This document shows, in pieces, positions 63,611 through 64,000 of a DNA stretch of 64,000 nt. The notes under the pieces are model-generated. The model ran no database searches. It had not been told where the DNA came from and saw only the letters and a program-made list of their open reading frames with translations. The position numbers were made by a program, and so were the translations under genes. Positions within the stretch are counted from its first letter, which is position 1. Every line of letters starts with the position of its first letter. This DNA is from Lycocorax pyrrhopterus obiensis (taxonomy: Eukaryota; Chordata; Aves; Passeriformes; Paradisaeidae), in NCBI GenBank assembly GCA_014706295.1, contig JACSVZ010000011.1, positions 84,663-148,662 on the forward strand, written 5' to 3'.

Positions 63611-64000
63611 GTAAGGACATTTTTTATTGCATTTTATGATTAGTGCAGTAAAATCCAAATAATTTTGTTTTTTCTTACGTGAAAAGCTCCTGGTCATTGT
63701 AGTATTATTGTAAGAAATGTTAAGTGTGGTTTGAGAATAGGATTTTTTTAGAACTTATTTTGAAGATGTGGAAAAATCCTTAGAACTCTCAAATACCTTC
63801 ACTTATTGAAACTATAAAAGACAACTATAAAAAATACCTGACTCTTAGTAGCTGGATGGAAAAACATCTTGTACTACTTTGATTAGATAAAGCTAATATT
63901 CAGTATGATTTAGTTTATGTTTTTGTCTATTGTACTTTCAGTAATGCTGTATCTGTCAGCTAGAGAGGTTTTGTGTTGCTCCAGGGTATTTGTAGTTCTT
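63611..64000. other. GPATCH1 intron 7, running off the right edge
   Basis: AT-rich intron sequence. No exon or repeat was seen. Confidence 0.7.

Overview
The window is vertebrate nuclear DNA, almost certainly from a bird and probably a songbird. Long AT-rich introns with GT-AG junctions separate short coding exons. Promoters are CpG islands. The interspersed repeats are a CR1-type LINE fragment and several solo LTRs of avian-like retroviral families. Gene order and orientation match the block on human 19q13.11: CEP89 (-), FAAP24 (+), RHPN2 (-), GPATCH1 (+). I identified the genes by translating exons and comparing them with remembered family members; nothing was run.

Layout. (1) 2845-17569, minus strand: the first 12 coding exons (431 codons) of CEP89; the 3' half lies left of the window. 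(2) 17.1-17.95 kb: a CpG island between CEP89 and FAAP24 that looks like a shared bidirectional promoter. (3) 18538-20714, plus strand: complete FAAP24, 4 coding exons, 215 residues. (4) 20.7-24.1 kb: the convergent 3' ends of FAAP24 and RHPN2. (5) 24147-52555, minus strand: complete RHPN2, 15 coding exons, 683 residues, with a 9.7 kb first intron. (6) 52.6-60.2 kb: intergenic, with a CpG island at each end and two solo LTRs between them. (7) 60216 to the right edge, plus strand: the first 7 coding exons (288 codons) of GPATCH1. Reading phases agree across every splice junction of all four genes.

Roles. CEP89 is a centriole distal-appendage and ciliogenesis protein. FAAP24 is the DNA-binding partner of FANCM in the Fanconi anaemia pathway. 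RHPN2 is a Rho-binding scaffold with HR1, BRO1 and PDZ domains. GPATCH1 is a G-patch protein of the spliceosome. They are neighbours, not a pathway, although CEP89 and FAAP24 appear to share a promoter.

Less ordinary content: a frame-supported GC-AG intron in CEP89; six or seven LTR insertions, five with recognisable target-site duplications; a nested LTR pair; a 25-base C run in RHPN2 intron 1; and three exon-like open stretches that no recognised gene explains (45.7-46.06 kb minus, 48.84-49.13 kb plus, 59.1-59.86 kb minus). The last lies divergently beside the GPATCH1 promoter and is the best candidate for an undescribed transcript.
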